Program-made: the position numbers and the translations under genes
Source of the DNA: Flavobacteriaceae bacterium
GTDB lineage: Bacteria > Bacteroidota > Bacteroidia > Flavobacteriales > Flavobacteriaceae
DNA length: 64,000 nucleotides
Direction of reading: 5' to 3'
Assembly (NCBI GenBank): GCA_028280265.1
Contig: JANQMD010000003.1
Coordinates: forward strand, 1 to 64,000
Shown: positions 34,992 to 44,930 of the stretch, piece by piece
Layout: every line of letters begins with the position of its first letter
How positions within the stretch are numbered: position 1 is the first letter of the stretch
The notes under the pieces: model-generated
Seen by the model: only the letters and a program-made list of their open reading frames with translations
What the model was told of the DNA's origin: nothing
Database searches by the model: none

Positions 34992-35067
34992 TGGAGCGGG
35001 AGACCGGGTTCGAACCGGCGACATTCAGCTTGGAAGGCTGACGCTCTACCAACTGAGCTACTCCCGC
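34992..35067 (-). tRNA. tRNA-Gly (anticodon TCC)
   Basis: Acceptor GCGGGAG pairs with CTCCCGC; D-arm AGCTCAGTTGGTAGAGC; anticodon stem TCAGC/GCTGA with loop CTTCCAA (anticodon TCC); T-arm GCCGG-TTCGAAC-CCGGT. Discriminator T and an encoded CCA at 34992-34994. Confidence 0.97.
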
Positions 35068-35125
35068 TGATAGATGGTGCAAATATAAAATCATTTTTGG
35101 TTTAGGCAACAACAAAGTTTTAAAA

Positions 35126-35572
35126 TCAATAGAATTTTCGATCTTCTCTTAAAACTTTCAACATATGAAAGCCAAATATTTCATAGCCCTCATTGTAGTA
35201 AAACTTATGAGATTTTCTATTCTCTACATAAGTATTTAATTCAATTGCTTCACAACCTTTAGATTGGGTATACTCATGGATCCATTTGAAAAACTTCTTC
35301 CCCAATCCTTGTCCACGATATTTCTCATCAATAACCACATGATCGGGTTCTACAGTTTTCCCTATGTAATGTCTTGTTGAATACCATAAGCCAGAAATAC
35401 CTATTAAATGACTTTCAAAATACATTCCTATACATTCATAATGAGGAAGTTTTACCATCTCTTGCATGCGTTTTTTCAAAAGATCAGCAGGAGTTTTATG
35501 ATTGATCTTTCGAATTAATGGAATCGTTTGTAAGATATTATGAGGTTGTATCGACTCTATCTGGACATTCAT
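35126..35572 (-). CDS. GNAT-family N-acetyltransferase
   Basis: 148 residues. The acetyl-CoA pyrophosphate loop is RGQGLGKKFF (Q/RxxGxG/A), preceded by the VVIDEKYRG strand and followed by GCEAIELNTYVENRKSHKFY and the typical C-terminal strand GYEIFGFHML. Acceptor substrate cannot be inferred. Single gene next to tRNA-Gly. Confidence 0.88.
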   Translation of the reverse strand: MNVQIESIQPHNILQTIPLIRKINHKTPADLLKKRMQEMVKLPHYECIGMYFESHLIGISGLWYSTRHYIGKTVEPDHVVIDEKYRGQGLGKKFFKWIHEYTQSKGCEAIELNTYVENRKSHKFYYNEGYEIFGFHMLKVLREDRKFY

Positions 35573-35644
35573 ATACTTCTTATTTTCTTCAAAGATATTG
35601 TTTGTATATTGTTAAAACAATGAAATTAAATCAATTTAAATGAT

Positions 35645-36532
35645 ATGAAATCAATAAAATTCGCCTTTTTATTTTTCTTTTTAGGAGCAACACAAGCAAT
35701 CTTTTCGCAATGGGATCAGGTTAAAATTGAATCGAAAAAAATAACAGATCAGTTTTACATGTTGAAGGGTAGAGGAGGAAATATTGGTCTTTTTATTGGA
35801 GAAGATGCAGTTTTTATGATTGATGATCAATTTGCTCCTTTGAGTAAAAAAATATTGGAAGCCATTCAAAAGATTACTCCCAAAAAAGTCGATTACTTGA
35901 TCAATACCCACTGGCATGGTGATCATACAGGAGGAAATGAAAATATGGGAAAAGAAGGAGCTTTAATTGTTGCACATAACAATGTAAGAAAAAGGATGTC
36001 CGTAGAAAGTATTCGTAGAGGTCGAAAATTACCCGCTTCTCCAAAAATTGCCTTACCGGTAATTACATTTGATAGTGATTTGTCATTTCATATTAATGGC
36101 GATGACATACTCGCCACACATGTCCATAATGCACATACAGATGGCGATGCAATCATCTATTTTGCTAACAATAATGTTCTGCATACAGGAGATTCCTTTT
36201 TTGCAGGAAAATTCCCATATATAGACTTAGAATCTGGAGGTAGTATAGAAGGCTACATAGCTGGGATAGAAAAAATGATTCTAATCACAGATAGCGAAAC
36301 CAAGATCATACCTGGTCATGGAAATATAAGCTCAAAAAACGATTTGATATTGTATTTGAAAATGCTAAAAACCTTGAAAAAAAGTATCTTATCAGAGATT
36401 AAAAAAGGGGCTTCTCTTGAGGAAGTAAAAAACAATTCAAGTATCACTAAAGAATATGAATCCTACAGTGGATGGATTACTGGAGAACGAATTAGAGAAA
36501 CAATATTTAAAAGCTTATCTCAGAAGAAATAA
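35645..36532 (+). CDS. Secreted metallo-beta-lactamase-fold hydrolase
   Basis: 295 residues with a signal peptide (cut after AIFSQ). Zinc motif HWHGDH in INTHWHGDHTGGNEN, further ligands in ATHVHNAHTDGDAI, LHTGDSFF and IPGHG. The pattern matches the SoxH/quinoprotein-relay/cyclase branch rather than antibiotic-hydrolysing enzymes. Periplasmic; substrate unknown. The 124 bp to the next gene hold an inverted repeat AATAGTT...AACTATT (36601-36643) but no gene. Confidence 0.82.
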   Translation: MKSIKFAFLFFFLGATQAIFSQWDQVKIESKKITDQFYMLKGRGGNIGLFIGEDAVFMIDDQFAPLSKKILEAIQKITPKKVDYLINTHWHGDHTGGNENMGKEGALIVAHNNVRKRMSVESIRRGRKLPASPKIALPVITFDSDLSFHINGDDILATHVHNAHTDGDAIIYFANNNVLHTGDSFFAGKFPYIDLESGGSIEGYIAGIEKMILITDSETKIIPGHGNISSKNDLILYLKMLKTLKKSILSEIKKGASLEEVKNNSSITKEYESYSGWITGERIRETIFKSLSQKK

Positions 36533-36656
36533 TTTTTAACTTCCTTCTAAAGTTAGATAAAATTACTAAAAGGTTATCGTAAGTCTTATCCTTAGCAATT
36601 AATAGTTGCGGTAATAATTTGTATTATTGTAATAGTAACTATTATTTATTTTCTGT

Positions 36657-39458
36657 TTGAAACTACTTAAAAAAACCATCCTTTTTGTTTTTTGTTATGG
36701 TTTGTTTTTTGCAAATGCGCAAGAGATACCTCCTATAGAAACATTTATGCCAGAAGTATATGGTGCTGAAGATCAGAATTGGTCTATCTCACAAGGACAA
36801 GATGAAGTCATGTATTTTGCTAACAATAAAGGTTTGTTGGTGTACAATGGAGCCAAATGGCAGCTGTATGATTCACCTAATTCCTCTATAGTAAGGTCTG
36901 TTAAAGTTATTGGAGAGAAAATCTTTATAGGAAACTATATGGACTTTGGTTACTGGGTCAAAGATGATTTTGGGATTCTACAATACACGTCTATTGTTCA
37001 GAATAAAAATATCAATTTACTCGAAGATGAAGAGTTTTGGAATATTCTAGAGTTTGATCAGTGGATTCTTTTTCAATCACTAGATAGAATATACATATAC
37101 AATACTCAGAATGAGGGTATTCAACTGATTGAATCGGAAACAACCATTACTAAAATTTTTAAAGTAGGTGATAGTATCTATTTCCAAAAAATCAATCAAG
37201 GAATTTACAAGTTTGAAAACGGACAAGAAATATTAGTTACAGACAATCAGCTTCTTATCAATAAAATTGTCATTAATGTCTTTCAAGATGGTGACGGGGT
37301 TTTGCTTCAAACCAAAGAAGATGGCTTTTATATTTTTGAGAAGGGTGTCATAAAAACATGGGATACTCAACTCAATAAAAAATTATCAAATTACAGTATA
37401 TACAATACAATTAAGCTTAGAAATGGTGATTATATTTTAGGAACCGTATCTAATGGTATTATTTATGTAAATAAAGAGAAGGAAATTACGTATGAGATTA
37501 ACCAAAGTTCAGGCTTAGGAAACAATACCATTCTATCTTTATTCGAGGATATGAGAGGGAATGTATGGTTGGGTTTAGATCATGGTATCAATAATATTAA
37601 TTTTAAAGCTCCATTTCGAGTATATAAAGATAACTTAGGTATTATAGGTACGGTGTATACCACACTCATTGAGAACGATATATTTTACTTAGGAACCAAC
37701 CAAGGATTGTTCTATAAAGACCATACCAAAAATGAAACTTTCAAGTTTGTTAAAGGCACTGAAGGTCAAGTATGGCATTTAAGCAGCATACAGAATCAAA
37801 TTTTTTGTGGACATGACAAAGGTACTTTCATTATTGAAAATCAAAGAGCAAAAAAGATATCCGATATAGATGGAACATGGATTGTGAAGGAAGTTGAAAA
37901 CTCACCAAATCTCTTAATTCAAGGAAATTATAATGGCTTGTATATTCTTGAAAAACGCAGTAATAACTGGTATCTACGTAATAAAATAAAAGGCTTTGAT
38001 ATTTCTTCTAGATATATTGAATTTCTCTCTCAGAATGAATTATTGGTAAGCCATGAATACAAAGGAGTATACAGAATAGAAGTCGATAAACAGTATAGAA
38101 ATATTGTTTCTCTTGATAAAACTAAAATAGAGAAAAATGTAAAATCGAGCTTAATATCTTACAATGGGCAAGTATATTACGGCGCAAAAGATGGTGTTTT
38201 TGGCTACAACAAACTTCAAAAAGAATTTGTAAGAGATTCTATCTTAAGTCAACTATACAGTTTTCAAGATTATAGTTCAGGAAAATTAGTGCATTCAAAT
38301 GATAAATTGTTTGCTTTTTCAAACAAAGGAATCACATATGTGGAAAGAGGGAAACTCAGTGCCAATTATCAACTTTCCTTTTTACCACTTCCAAATAGTG
38401 TTAGAGAAACAAAAGATGGTTATGAAAATATCTCTTATATTGGTAAAAATCAATACCTAATTGGTACCTCTAGGGGATATATTATTTCTGAATTAACAAA
38501 TAACCTCGATCCTATAAATTATACAGTAAAGCTAAATCAGGTTACCTCTCATCGATTAAACGGTAAGTCAAGATTCCTTAATTTACTTGAGAGTAGTGAG
38601 TTGGATAATGATGAAAATTACCTTCAATTTTCATTTAGTGTTACAGATTATAATAAATACTTGCCTTCTTTTTATCAGTATAGGTTAAATGGATTTAATG
38701 ATAGTTGGACCGATTGGTCCGTTAAATCGAATGCCGTATTTGAAAACTTGCCTTACGGTGAATATACATTTGAAGTGAGAGCAAAGGTAGGAAGTACAAT
38801 AGCTAAAAATACTAGTCAATATCAATTTACAATCCTAAAACCTTGGTACATAAGCTCAACAGCAGTAATACTATATATTGTACTAAGTTTTATAGTAGTA
38901 ATTATTGTCCATTTGATTTATAGAACGTATTACAGAAATCAACGTAAAAAACTTCTTAAGCAAAAAGAAAGAGAACTAGAAATAAAGCAACTAGAGAATG
39001 AGCAACAATTGATGTATTTTAAGAATCTTGACTTACAAAAAGACATCGAGGCTAAAAATAGAGAACTTGGAATGTCTGCGATGAACCTTGTAAAAAGAAA
39101 TGAGTTATTGAGCACTATTAAAAAAGAGTTGAGTGCTGCAGTTGAAGTTGAAGATTTATCGAAAGTTGTAAAATTAATTAATAAAAATTTAGAAGGAACG
39201 AGTGATTGGGAAGTTTTTGAAGAAGCTTTTAACAACACAGATAAAGACTTCATAAAGAAATTAAAAACTCAGCATGTTAACTTAACATCCAATGATATTA
39301 GGTTGTGTACATACCTTAGATTAAATCTTTCTTCTAAAGAGATAGCACCACTATTAAATATTTCTATACGTAGTGTTGAGGTAAAACGCTATCGACTAAG
39401 AAAGAAGATGAATTTACCTCATGAAGCAAGCCTTTCAAGCTACATATTACAGCTTTAG
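36657..39458 (+). CDS. Membrane-spanning propeller/Y_Y_Y one-component regulator with LuxR-type HTH
   Basis: 933 residues, TTG start fixed by the signal peptide (LLKKTILFVFCYGLFFANAQ). Residues about 22-690 are a periplasmic sensor of propeller repeats (for example LFEDMRGNVWLGLDHGINNI), then a Y_Y_Y domain (YRLNGFNDSWTDWSVKSNAV), a single helix (STAVILYIVLSFIVVIIVHL, about 765-785), a coiled coil, and a C-terminal helix-turn-helix (LSSKEIAPLLNISIRSVEVK) with LuxR-like spacing. There is no kinase or receiver domain. The build matches hybrid two-component sensors cut short, and SusR-type transmembrane activators. It lies just upstream of the glucan operon in the same direction, so it is its probable activator. 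Confidence 0.82.
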   Translation: MKLLKKTILFVFCYGLFFANAQEIPPIETFMPEVYGAEDQNWSISQGQDEVMYFANNKGLLVYNGAKWQLYDSPNSSIVRSVKVIGEKIFIGNYMDFGYWVKDDFGILQYTSIVQNKNINLLEDEEFWNILEFDQWILFQSLDRIYIYNTQNEGIQLIESETTITKIFKVGDSIYFQKINQGIYKFENGQEILVTDNQLLINKIVINVFQDGDGVLLQTKEDGFYIFEKGVIKTWDTQLNKKLSNYSIYNTIKLRNGDYILGTVSNGIIYVNKEKEITYEINQSSGLGNNTILSLFEDMRGNVWLGLDHGINNINFKAPFRVYKDNLGIIGTVYTTLIENDIFYLGTNQGLFYKDHTKNETFKFVKGTEGQVWHLSSIQNQIFCGHDKGTFIIENQRAKKISDIDGTWIVKEVENSPNLLIQGNYNGLYILEKRSNNWYLRNKIKGFDISSRYIEFLSQNELLVSHEYKGVYRIEVDKQYRNIVSLDKTKIEKNVKSSLISYNGQVYYGAKDGVFGYNKLQKEFVRDSILSQLYSFQDYSSGKLVHSNDKLFAFSNKGITYVERGKLSANYQLSFLPLPNSVRETKDGYENISYIGKNQYLIGTSRGYIISELTNNLDPINYTVKLNQVTSHRLNGKSRFLNLLESSELDNDENYLQFSFSVTDYNKYLPSFYQYRLNGFNDSWTDWSVKSNAVFENLPYGEYTFEVRAKVGSTIAKNTSQYQFTILKPWYISSTAVILYIVLSFIVVIIVHLIYRTYYRNQRKKLLKQKERELEIKQLENEQQLMYFKNLDLQKDIEAKNRELGMSAMNLVKRNELLSTIKKELSAAVEVEDLSKVVKLINKNLEGTSDWEVFEEAFNNTDKDFIKKLKTQHVNLTSNDIRLCTYLRLNLSSKEIAPLLNISIRSVEVKRYRLRKKMNLPHEASLSSYILQL

Positions 39459-39722
39459 TTGAAAAAGAGGTGTATAACACCTATACATTACTACAACAAT
39501 CTTGTTTTTTAAAGCTTTAAGCTGTTTTTTATTAGATTATCAATAACCTATGAATAAAGGGTTTGAATTGCTAAATCCTTAAAAAATGATATTTTTTTTT
39601 GATATGTATATTTTTTATTGAGGTTTTATTTTTAAACCCAATAAATCTTAACATTAAATTTACCTTGATCGAAATAACGAACCATAATTCGATTGGACTA
39701 CTAAGCAATTAAATTATACAAT

Positions 39723-42700
39723 ATGAAAATTAAAGTCTTAACATTAGTGTTTCTTTTTTGTGCCTCGTTTTCATTTGCACAAGCAAATAAAGTAGAGGTT
39801 GTAAAGGATGCTAATGGAATGAAGCTAAAAGTAAATGGTGAAGATTTCATTATTAACGGTATCAATTGGGATTATGTTCCAATAGGTTACAACGTACTAG
39901 ATGCTAAATTCTGGGAAAAGCCAGATAATATTATCAAAGCTGGACTGGATGAAGAGATGCCTCTTTGGCAAAACATGGGAGTAAATGCTATTAGAACTTA
40001 TATAGGGATGCCTCCTAAATGGATTACCTATATATATGAAAACTTTGGAATCTACACGATGATAAACCATCAGTTTGGAGCCTATGGTTTAACTATTGAT
40101 GGTGTATGGAATCCAAAAACTAAATATGCTGACCCTAAAGTGAGAAAGCATCTGATTGATGAATCTGTAAAAATGGCTCAGATGTATAAAGATACTCCGG
40201 GTCTTTTGCTATTTATGTTAGGAAATGAAAACAATTATCACTTAACTTGGGAAGGAGCAGAAACCGATGAAGGTATAGTAATCAATGATCAAGATCAAGC
40301 GAAAAGAGCTGAGGCTAGGGCAATGTACAAGCTTTTTAACGATGCCGCTTTAGCAATGAAGAGAATTGGTACAAATCAACCTATTGGTATTTGTAACGGA
40401 GATTTACTATATCTAGATATTGTAGCTTCAGAATGTGCAGATATTGATATTTATGGTACAAACATGTACCGTGGTGTATCTTTTGTAGATGCTTTTGATA
40501 GAGTAAAAGAAGAATTTGGAAAGCCAATTCTTTTTACAGAATTTGGATCTGATGCATACAATGCTAAAGATAATAGAGAAGACCAGTTAATGCAATCATA
40601 CTATATGGTTAACAACTGGAAAGAAATTTATCAAAATGCATACGGACTAGGTAAAGCTCAAAATTCATTAGGTGGTTTTACATTTCAATCTAGTGATGGT
40701 TGGTTCAAAGCAGGATTTGATGAAAGAAAAGATGCAGATACCCACCAAACCCAAGCTAGCTGGCCAAGTAATGGTTACAGTAGAGATCAAGCGAAACCAG
40801 GAGACAAGAATATGAACGAGGAGTGGTTTGGTATTGCAGCAAAAGGTCCAACAGATATTAGAGGTTTGTATACTTTATATCCAAGAGCGGCATACTATTC
40901 TTTAAAAGAAGCACACAGTTTTAATCCATTTACTGGAACCGCGACTTCAGTTGATAATCACTTTAAGAATATCAATTTGATGGATGGCGTTCTCAGAGCA
41001 AGAGGAGATAAAGCTGCCTTAGGAGAAGGTGGTAGTGGTGGCCCAAAATTAGGAATCAGTAGATTACAAGCAAAGTTTACTACTTTCAATACTGGAGGAA
41101 GTCTTGTCACAACTCCAGATACTGATAACCCTAACGATAACACTTTCCCTAACCAAAAAGGTTTTGATCACATGCAATCTTATTTTATTGGTGTTGAAGG
41201 AAAGGCATCTAACAATATGAGAGCGAATGTGAACTTTAATATATTAGGAAACGTTGCTCAAAATCCAATCAATGAAATTTTCTATGAAAATGTAGGAAGA
41301 CCAGTAACAGTAACTGCTACTGATGGTACTGAGGTTGTAATGAACGATGTCAATAGATTACGTGTTTACAATGCAGAATTTGAATGGAATACTAAAAACC
41401 TTGATTTAAAAGGTTTCTACAGAACAGGTCATTACCACTGGGGCTACGAAGGAGATTTCTTCGGGTTATATCCAGAAGCTAATTATGGTCCAAATTTAGA
41501 CATCTATAACGGTGAGATTATGGGACTAGAAGTTCAAGGAAAAGAAGCTTTAAGCGGATTTACAGCGGCCATTGGACCACAGTTATGGTGGGGAGCAAAC
41601 CCAGCTATGCTTATGAAGTATTCAAAAGAAATAGCAAATTGGGAAGTAACGGGTATCTACCACAAAGATTTTGACAATAGTTCATTTCTTTTCTTCGGAG
41701 GTGGAGCAGAGATTCCTTTGGATCCAAATGGAAGACGTATCTTAAATCAAAACCAAATTCGAAGTGGTGTAATTCCTGCATGGCTTACAGAAAGAGCTAC
41801 TCTGGCTGCTGAAAAGACATTTGGAAAGTTTGAATTTAAACTAGGAGGTATCTGGGCTGGAAGACCACTTAATGGAATTGCATACCAAGATATTGACCAA
41901 AACGGTAATGTAGTAGTAGACAAAATTAAATCTTCTGATAACTTTGGTTGGAAAGCAAAATTAACCTATGAAGGAGGTAAATTTAATTGGTATGCCCAAG
42001 GAGGTGTTAATGGATTGGTAGCTAATGGTGGTGTAGATCAAACCCTAACATTTACAGGTTGGAAACTAAAAGATATAGGAAGCGGAAATATGTCTAACTT
42101 CTTAACTGGATTTGTAATAAATTCAGGAAGCTTTCAAATAGCACCTAACTTCTTATGGCAAAAGCCTTTGGTAGATGCCATGCCAAACAACGGAGCGGCT
42201 CCTGGTAGATTACGTAATGTAATTGATGATCCTTTTGCGGTACGTGGAAACCGAGAAACTACAGGTGCTGAGATTTTGCTTACTTTCGATCCAACACCTG
42301 CAACGTATATGTATCAGTGGGATAATGATAGAGCTGAAGACGCAAAATTTGCAATGAATTTAGGATTTGTGTTTAGACATCAGCCCACAACTACAGATGC
42401 TCATATTGGTTTCTTAGCGAATCGTAATTTCTTCGCCTTTGGAAACTCAGCACCTGCACAAGATTTATGGGAAGTACATTCTAAAATGGTTTCTAAATTG
42501 AATCCTTATCTAGGAATTATCGGTAATTTCTACTACGGAAACGGTCAAGGAAACGGTGGTGGTGCCGATGGAAGTGCTATCAATAGAACCATAACTCGTT
42601 TCGGAGCCGACTTAAGAATGATCTACAAGAATATGAAGATCACATCACATGTTAAGGTAAACGATTGGGGACCTTATGATTATCACAGAGATTTCAACCA

Positions 42701-42944
42701 AACTTTCCCGCTTCAATTAATGCTGAATGTTTCTACATCATTAGGAAAACCTGATTGGTTTATTTTACCTAATACAGAAATAGGAGTCATGGGAACTTGG
42801 AGATCATTAGATAGATTCTCTGGTGCTAGATATTCTCCTTTAGCTGCAGAGCCAAATTCTGATCCTGTTCTTAGTCCTGTAGGTTTCCCTAATGGAAGTG
42901 AGTGGGAAGTGAGAACTTACATACATATTAATATTGGAAAATAA
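39723..42944 (+). CDS. Clan GH-A glycosidase fused to a probable outer-membrane beta-barrel
   Basis: 1073 residues. Signal peptide (cut after FSFAQ). Residues about 25-430 are a TIM-barrel glycosidase of clan GH-A: GINWDYVPIG, acid/base E169 in LLFMLGNENNYH, and nucleophile E273 in PILFTEFGSD. From about 450 to the end the sequence changes to alternating polar/aromatic strands with glycine-rich turns (YFIGVEGKASNNMRANVNFN, FGWKAKLTYEGGKFNWYAQG, and the last strand WEVRTYIHINIG), the pattern of an outer-membrane barrel of about 600 residues. The CAZy family is not certain (GH2- or GH17/GH72-like core). It is the first gene of the glucan operon, where a SusC/SusD pair would be expected. An imperfect inverted repeat upstream (39668-39693) is a possible operator. 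Confidence 0.72.
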   Translation: MKIKVLTLVFLFCASFSFAQANKVEVVKDANGMKLKVNGEDFIINGINWDYVPIGYNVLDAKFWEKPDNIIKAGLDEEMPLWQNMGVNAIRTYIGMPPKWITYIYENFGIYTMINHQFGAYGLTIDGVWNPKTKYADPKVRKHLIDESVKMAQMYKDTPGLLLFMLGNENNYHLTWEGAETDEGIVINDQDQAKRAEARAMYKLFNDAALAMKRIGTNQPIGICNGDLLYLDIVASECADIDIYGTNMYRGVSFVDAFDRVKEEFGKPILFTEFGSDAYNAKDNREDQLMQSYYMVNNWKEIYQNAYGLGKAQNSLGGFTFQSSDGWFKAGFDERKDADTHQTQASWPSNGYSRDQAKPGDKNMNEEWFGIAAKGPTDIRGLYTLYPRAAYYSLKEAHSFNPFTGTATSVDNHFKNINLMDGVLRARGDKAALGEGGSGGPKLGISRLQAKFTTFNTGGSLVTTPDTDNPNDNTFPNQKGFDHMQSYFIGVEGKASNNMRANVNFNILGNVAQNPINEIFYENVGRPVTVTATDGTEVVMNDVNRLRVYNAEFEWNTKNLDLKGFYRTGHYHWGYEGDFFGLYPEANYGPNLDIYNGEIMGLEVQGKEALSGFTAAIGPQLWWGANPAMLMKYSKEIANWEVTGIYHKDFDNSSFLFFGGGAEIPLDPNGRRILNQNQIRSGVIPAWLTERATLAAEKTFGKFEFKLGGIWAGRPLNGIAYQDIDQNGNVVVDKIKSSDNFGWKAKLTYEGGKFNWYAQGGVNGLVANGGVDQTLTFTGWKLKDIGSGNMSNFLTGFVINSGSFQIAPNFLWQKPLVDAMPNNGAAPGRLRNVIDDPFAVRGNRETTGAEILLTFDPTPATYMYQWDNDRAEDAKFAMNLGFVFRHQPTTTDAHIGFLANRNFFAFGNSAPAQDLWEVHSKMVSKLNPYLGIIGNFYYGNGQGNGGGADGSAINRTITRFGADLRMIYKNMKITSHVKVNDWGPYDYHRDFNQTFPLQLMLNVSTSLGKPDWFILPNTEIGVMGTWRSLDRFSGARYSPLAAEPNSDPVLSPVGFPNGSEWEVRTYIHINIGK

Positions 42945-42955
42945 AAAAACAAGAC

Positions 42956-44902
42956 ATGAAAACATTGAAAAATATAAATTTAAAAACCACAGCTTTTATT
43001 TTAGTCTTAGCTACAGCGTTTTTAGGATGTGAAAGGAATTTGTCTGATGATATCGTTTTGGCAACTTTTCCAACAACTGCAGAGATTTTTACAGATGCTC
43101 CTGTGGGTCTGACTGATCAATTTTTTAGATCCTTTGATCCAGCACAAGGTGCTAACACCAGTGGTTTTGGTGTGGATGATAAAGTAGCTTATGCAGGAAC
43201 TTCATCTATTCGAATTGATGTTCCTGGATCTAACGACCCAGATGGAAACTTTATAGGGGGTATTTTTGAAGATCGTGGAGCAGGAAGAGACTTAAGAGGG
43301 TATGATGCTTTGACTTTTTGGGCAAAAGGTTCTACTTCTGGACCTGTATTGGTCGGATTTGGAACTGATTTTGATCGACTTCCTACAGATCCATCTTATA
43401 ATGTTTCAGCGACTATACAACTAGGTACTGGATGGAAGAAATATGTAATTCCTATGCCAGACCCTTCAAAATTAGCTCAAGAAACAGGAATGTTCTTGTT
43501 CTCGGCAGGTGGTGTTGATCCAGTTGGAGATGGACCCAACGGGAATGAGCTAGCTTGGACATTCTGGATCGATGAGTTACGATTTGAAAAATTAGGAACT
43601 GTAGCACAACCTAGACCAGCTATCTTAAATGGTAGTAGTAAATCAATACAAAGTTTTAACGGGGCAGCTGTAAAACTTGACGGACTTACGCAAACATTCA
43701 ACCTTTCAAGTGGTCAGGATATTACAACAACAGTATCTCCTAGGTATTTCACATTCAACTCGTCAAATACTGCAGTTGCAACGGTGAATTCATCTGGAGA
43801 TATTTCCGTACTTACTCAAGGAAATACTACTATTACGGCAAGTTTAAACGGAGTTAATGCAAATGGTTCATTAGCAATACAATCTCTAGGAGTTTTTACA
43901 CCTGCACCAACGCCTACAAGAAATGCTGCAAACGTAATTTCTTTGTTTAGTGATGCATATACGAATGTTCCTGTAGATTATTACAATGGGTTCTGGCAAC
44001 CATTCCAAACCACACTATCGGCTGACTTTTTGGTTAATGGAGATAACGTGTTAAATTATACGAACTTTAACTTTGTAGGGACTAGCTTTAGTAACCCTAC
44101 AGTGAATGCGTCTTCTATGACTGATGTTCACCTTGATATATTCATCCCTGGAGCATTAGATCCTGGTGCACAATTAAAAATTACAATCCGTGATTTTGGA
44201 CCTGACGGTGTTGATGGCGGAGGAGATGATACAAATTTAGTAACAACATTAACGAGTGCAAATTTAGCAGCCAATGCATGGAGCAGTATTGATATTTCTC
44301 TAGCTTTAGCAAGCAAGAGTAGACTAGGGTTAATAATCTATGAGAACAATGGAACAAACCTAAGTAACTTCTATGTTGATAATTTATATTTCTATGAAGT
44401 TCCTACTGCGCCAACAGTTGCAGCACCAGCTCCAACTTTGCCTGCAGCCAATGTAATTTCAATGTTTAGCGATCAATATACCGATGTTCCTGTAGATACA
44501 TGGAACACTGGATGGAGTAGTGCTGCTTTTCAGGATGTAACAATAGCTGGAAATGCTACAAAAGAGTATAAAAGCTTGTCATTTAACGGTATTGAAACTG
44601 TAGGTACTCCAATCAACGCTACTTCAATGACACATATTAGTATGGATGTATGGACACCTAACATTACTGCTTTTAAAGTGAAATTAGTGGATTTCTTGGG
44701 GAATGGTTTTGGAAATGGAGATACAGAAGCTGAGTTAACATTTACCCCAGCTCAAAGCCAATGGGTAACCTTAGATATTCCACTCAGTAGCTTTACAAAT
44801 GCAGGGATGACAGCATTAAATGATATTAATCAATTGGTCATCTCATGCGACCCAAGCGGAGGAGGTATCGTATATATCGATAATGTATACTTCCATAACT
44901 AA
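42956..44902 (+). CDS. Glucan-binding surface lipoprotein (SGBP-like)
   Basis: 648 residues. Lipobox AFLGC (cysteine near residue 25). Domains in order: a CBM11/CIA30-like beta-sandwich (about 75-215, GGIFEDRGAGRDLRGYDALT), a bacterial Ig-like domain (about 225-310), and two copies of a module that begins NVISLFSDAYTNVPVD / NVISMFSDQYTDVPVD and ends FYVDNLYFYE / VYIDNVYFHN (about 325-485 and 498-648). The same module occurs twice in the secreted protein at 54727. No catalytic residues are seen. Eleven bp after the hydrolase-barrel gene; probably captures beta-glucan at the cell surface. Confidence 0.8.
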   Translation: MKTLKNINLKTTAFILVLATAFLGCERNLSDDIVLATFPTTAEIFTDAPVGLTDQFFRSFDPAQGANTSGFGVDDKVAYAGTSSIRIDVPGSNDPDGNFIGGIFEDRGAGRDLRGYDALTFWAKGSTSGPVLVGFGTDFDRLPTDPSYNVSATIQLGTGWKKYVIPMPDPSKLAQETGMFLFSAGGVDPVGDGPNGNELAWTFWIDELRFEKLGTVAQPRPAILNGSSKSIQSFNGAAVKLDGLTQTFNLSSGQDITTTVSPRYFTFNSSNTAVATVNSSGDISVLTQGNTTITASLNGVNANGSLAIQSLGVFTPAPTPTRNAANVISLFSDAYTNVPVDYYNGFWQPFQTTLSADFLVNGDNVLNYTNFNFVGTSFSNPTVNASSMTDVHLDIFIPGALDPGAQLKITIRDFGPDGVDGGGDDTNLVTTLTSANLAANAWSSIDISLALASKSRLGLIIYENNGTNLSNFYVDNLYFYEVPTAPTVAAPAPTLPAANVISMFSDQYTDVPVDTWNTGWSSAAFQDVTIAGNATKEYKSLSFNGIETVGTPINATSMTHISMDVWTPNITAFKVKLVDFLGNGFGNGDTEAELTFTPAQSQWVTLDIPLSSFTNAGMTALNDINQLVISCDPSGGGIVYIDNVYFHN

Positions 44903-44930
44903 TAGAATATCAATTTTAAGATTAGAAAAG

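Noticed and set aside
36652..36659. TCTGTTTG as the -7 element of the propeller regulator
   Set aside because: It overlaps the TTG start that is required for the signal peptide, so the promoter must lie further upstream.
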